DNA of 7,723 nt from an uncultured Bdellovibrionales bacterium (GTDB taxonomy: Bacteria; Bdellovibrionota; Bdellovibrionia; Bdellovibrionales; UBA1609). Where the stretch lies: positions 1 to 7,723 of the forward strand of contig CALJPJ010000100.1 of NCBI GenBank assembly GCA_937980625.1. Reading direction: 5' to 3'. The notes beneath the pieces were generated by a model that searched no databases, was not told the DNA's origin, and worked only from the letters and a program-made list of their open reading frames with translations. Every line of letters begins with the position of its first letter. Positions within the stretch are counted from its first letter, which is position 1. A program made the translations under genes and the position numbers. Positions 6,628 to 7,723 of this stretch are shown here, piece by piece.

Positions 6628-6656
6628 TTTATGAGTCATAACATAGTTATGCTCAA
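6628..6656 (-). promoter_or_regulatory. Weak candidate promoter for the tadC operon
   Basis: On the minus strand TTGAGC (6656-6651) and CATAAA (6633-6628) are separated by 17 bases, each matching four of six consensus positions. The -35 overlaps the first codons of maf. Transcription would start near 6621, only about 15 bases ahead of the tadC ATG and including its GAGGGG site. A promoter must lie here or within maf if tadC is the first gene. Confidence 0.3.
6632..6655. repeat. Imperfect palindrome between divergent tadC and maf starts
   Basis: CATAAC (6637-6642) and GTTATG (6646-6651) form a perfect six-base inverted repeat around a three-base centre ATA. It extends by TGAG/CTCA (6632-6635 and 6652-6655) with one unpaired T at 6636, giving ten paired positions. 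It covers the maf ATG (6649-6651) and the spacer of the candidate tadC promoter. It could be an operator for a dimeric regulator of both units, or an RNA hairpin over the maf start. Chance is not excluded in AT-rich DNA. Confidence 0.4.
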
Positions 6657-7251
6657 TGTTATTCTTGCTTCAAAATCTCCACGCCGTCGCCAAATTCTTA
6701 ATGAATTCAGGTATAAATTCTCCGTGGTCTCAGTACAAACATCGGAAATTTTTGATGAAAACCTGAGTCTTAATGATGCTTTATGTGAAATTTCCAAGGC
6801 TAAAGTACTGGCTTGTCTAAGTGACTTAGACCAAAGTGTGGTTAGCCAGTCATTAATTATTGGTTGCGATACAATTGTGAGCTACAAAGGTCAAGTTGTA
6901 GGTAAGCCCGCTAGCGAGTTAAAGGCATTTGAAATTTTAAAATCATTGTCTGGGACTATCCATGAAGTAAAAACTTCAGTGAGTTTATTTAATGGAACAG
7001 ATAAAACATGGTGTAACTTTGTAGAAACTAGTAAAGTTAAAATGAAATTATTATCGGATAAAATAATTAAAGATTATATTTTAACTGGCGAGCCAATGGA
7101 TAAAGCCGGGGCTTATGGGATTCAGGGTTTAGGTAGAGATTTAGTCGATTTTCATGAGGGGTCTTGGTATAATATTGTTGGTTTTCCTATTGAAAAATTT
7201 GAAAATGTTTTAAATAAAAAAGGTTGGGCCTCTGATGTCGATAGAGTCTAA
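6649..7251 (+). CDS. maf: Maf-family nucleoside triphosphate pyrophosphatase
   Basis: The product is 200 residues, the usual length for Maf proteins, which hydrolyse (d)NTPs, often dTTP/UTP or modified nucleotides, to the monophosphate and pyrophosphate in the cytoplasm. Visible family motifs: the nucleotide-binding start LASKSPRRRQIL (6-17), GCDTIV (72-77) with the likely catalytic Asp74, VGKP (84-87), SGTIHEVKTSV (101-111) and the long C-terminal signature GEPMDKAGAYGIQG (147-160) followed by GSWYNIVGFP (171-180). The GCDT and AGAYGIQG motifs favour the YhdE-like dTTP/UTP type. I chose the ATG at 6649 because the motif begins a few residues later as in relatives. In-frame TTG (6610) and ATG (6631) would add unmatched residues. 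No strong ribosome site is visible for any start. Its 3' end overlaps yggS by 17 bases. Confidence 0.95.
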   Translation: MLNVILASKSPRRRQILNEFRYKFSVVSVQTSEIFDENLSLNDALCEISKAKVLACLSDLDQSVVSQSLIIGCDTIVSYKGQVVGKPASELKAFEILKSLSGTIHEVKTSVSLFNGTDKTWCNFVETSKVKMKLLSDKIIKDYILTGEPMDKAGAYGIQGLGRDLVDFHEGSWYNIVGFPIEKFENVLNKKGWASDVDRV

Positions 7252-7723
7252 TTTAAATTTAATTAAAAAAAATATTAGCTCTAAAAAGGTAAATATTATT
7301 GCTGTATGCAAACATCAACCATTGAAAAAAATTACGGAAGCTATCGATCTTGGCATCACAAACTTTGGTGTAAATTATTTGCAGCAAGGTCAAGTGATAA
7401 TGAGTCAGCTGAGTAAGCATAACTTAACTTGGCATTTTATTGGAAAAATACAATCGAATAAATTAGCTAAAATAGTTGGAACTTTTGATTTAATTCATTC
7501 TGTGGATTCTATTAAAACTATTGCTAGAATTAATAAGCTATCATCTCAAAAAAATATTCAGCAAAAAATACTTATGCAATTAAATTTAGCAGACGAACCG
7601 ACAAAAAGTGGATTTACTATTGAGGACTATAAGATGGCACTTGGACAAATGAAACTGTATAAGAGTGTTGAGCTTTGTGGTTTAATGTCAATGCCACCCA
7701 TGGGATGTGGTGCAAAGTACTTT
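7235..7723 (+). CDS. yggS: YggS/PROSC-family PLP homeostasis protein, C-terminus beyond window
   Basis: An ATG at 7235 opens a frame of 163 codons that runs to the last base without a stop. The protein begins MSIESNLNLIKKN and follows the YggS/PROSC pattern: IIAVCKHQP (21-29) with the probable PLP-binding Lys26, FGVNYLQQ (44-51), WHFIGKIQSNK (66-76), FDLIHSVDS (84-92), then a KSGF segment and the strand GLMSMPP. Members bind pyridoxal 5'-phosphate without known enzyme activity and help keep PLP and amino-acid pools balanced. About 60 to 70 residues should be missing. The start lies within maf (17-base overlap), with AAGG about 11 bases upstream, indicating co-transcription. Unusual points: Cys in place of Ser before the lysine, and FGVNYLQQ where most relatives have FGENYVQE. 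Confidence 0.93.
   Translation, partial: MSIESNLNLIKKNISSKKVNIIAVCKHQPLKKITEAIDLGITNFGVNYLQQGQVIMSQLSKHNLTWHFIGKIQSNKLAKIVGTFDLIHSVDSIKTIARINKLSSQKNIQQKILMQLNLADEPTKSGFTIEDYKMALGQMKLYKSVELCGLMSMPPMGCGAKYF

Noticed and set aside
6610..6648. Longer maf starting at TTG 6610 or ATG 6631
   Set aside because: Maf proteins start a few residues before the LASxSPRR motif. The extra residues match nothing, and neither start has a better ribosome site.
1..7723. CRISPR arrays, tRNA/rRNA genes, insertion sequences, toxin-antitoxin or phage genes
   Set aside because: The window is almost fully occupied by well-formed genes. I saw no repeat-spacer pattern, cloverleaf-like segment, transposase or integrase motif, or mobile-element ends.

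Overview
The window comes from an AT-rich bacterial chromosome (roughly one third G+C by eye). Membrane anchors, Shine-Dalgarno sites and overlapping genes are all of bacterial type. A Tad/Flp pilus TadC protein beside several FHA-domain proteins and a short DUF192 protein suggests a Gram-negative lineage. My best guess is an AT-rich member of the Bdellovibrionota (the Bacteriovorax/Halobacteriovorax type), but this is inferred from gene content and is weak. No phylogenetic marker was tested.

Layout. Positions 6605 down to 188 (minus strand) form one tight operon, in transcription order: tadC (5709-6605), a short DUF192 protein (5353-5709), an FHA/sensor/PAS membrane receptor (3786-5366), an FHA-TM-TPR protein (2911-3786), a double-FHA-TM-TPR-like protein (872-2911) and a protein that looks like a degenerate PP2C phosphatase (188-868). 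Adjacent genes overlap by 1 or 14 bases, or are separated by 3 bases. A 70-base gap with a possible promoter then leads to the start of another minus-strand gene that runs off the left edge (1-117). On the plus strand, maf (6649-7251) and yggS (7235 to the right edge, incomplete) overlap by 17 bases. They diverge from tadC across a 43-base gap that holds an imperfect palindrome.

How the genes may work together. TadC is an inner-membrane platform protein of Tad pilus or type II-like secretion machines. The next genes encode three membrane-anchored FHA proteins carrying four FHA domains in all (phosphothreonine readers), one of them fused to a predicted extracytoplasmic sensor and a terminal PAS domain. 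The last encodes a phosphatase-like fold without the expected catalytic aspartates. My interpretation is a phosphothreonine-dependent assembly or signalling platform attached to the Tad machine. The window contains no kinase, active phosphatase, Tad ATPase or pilin. Maf and YggS are housekeeping proteins (nucleotide pyrophosphatase and PLP homeostasis) and are probably unrelated to the pilus module.

Nothing in the window supports an RNA gene, CRISPR array, insertion sequence or attachment site. No stretch longer than about 70 bases lacks a gene.
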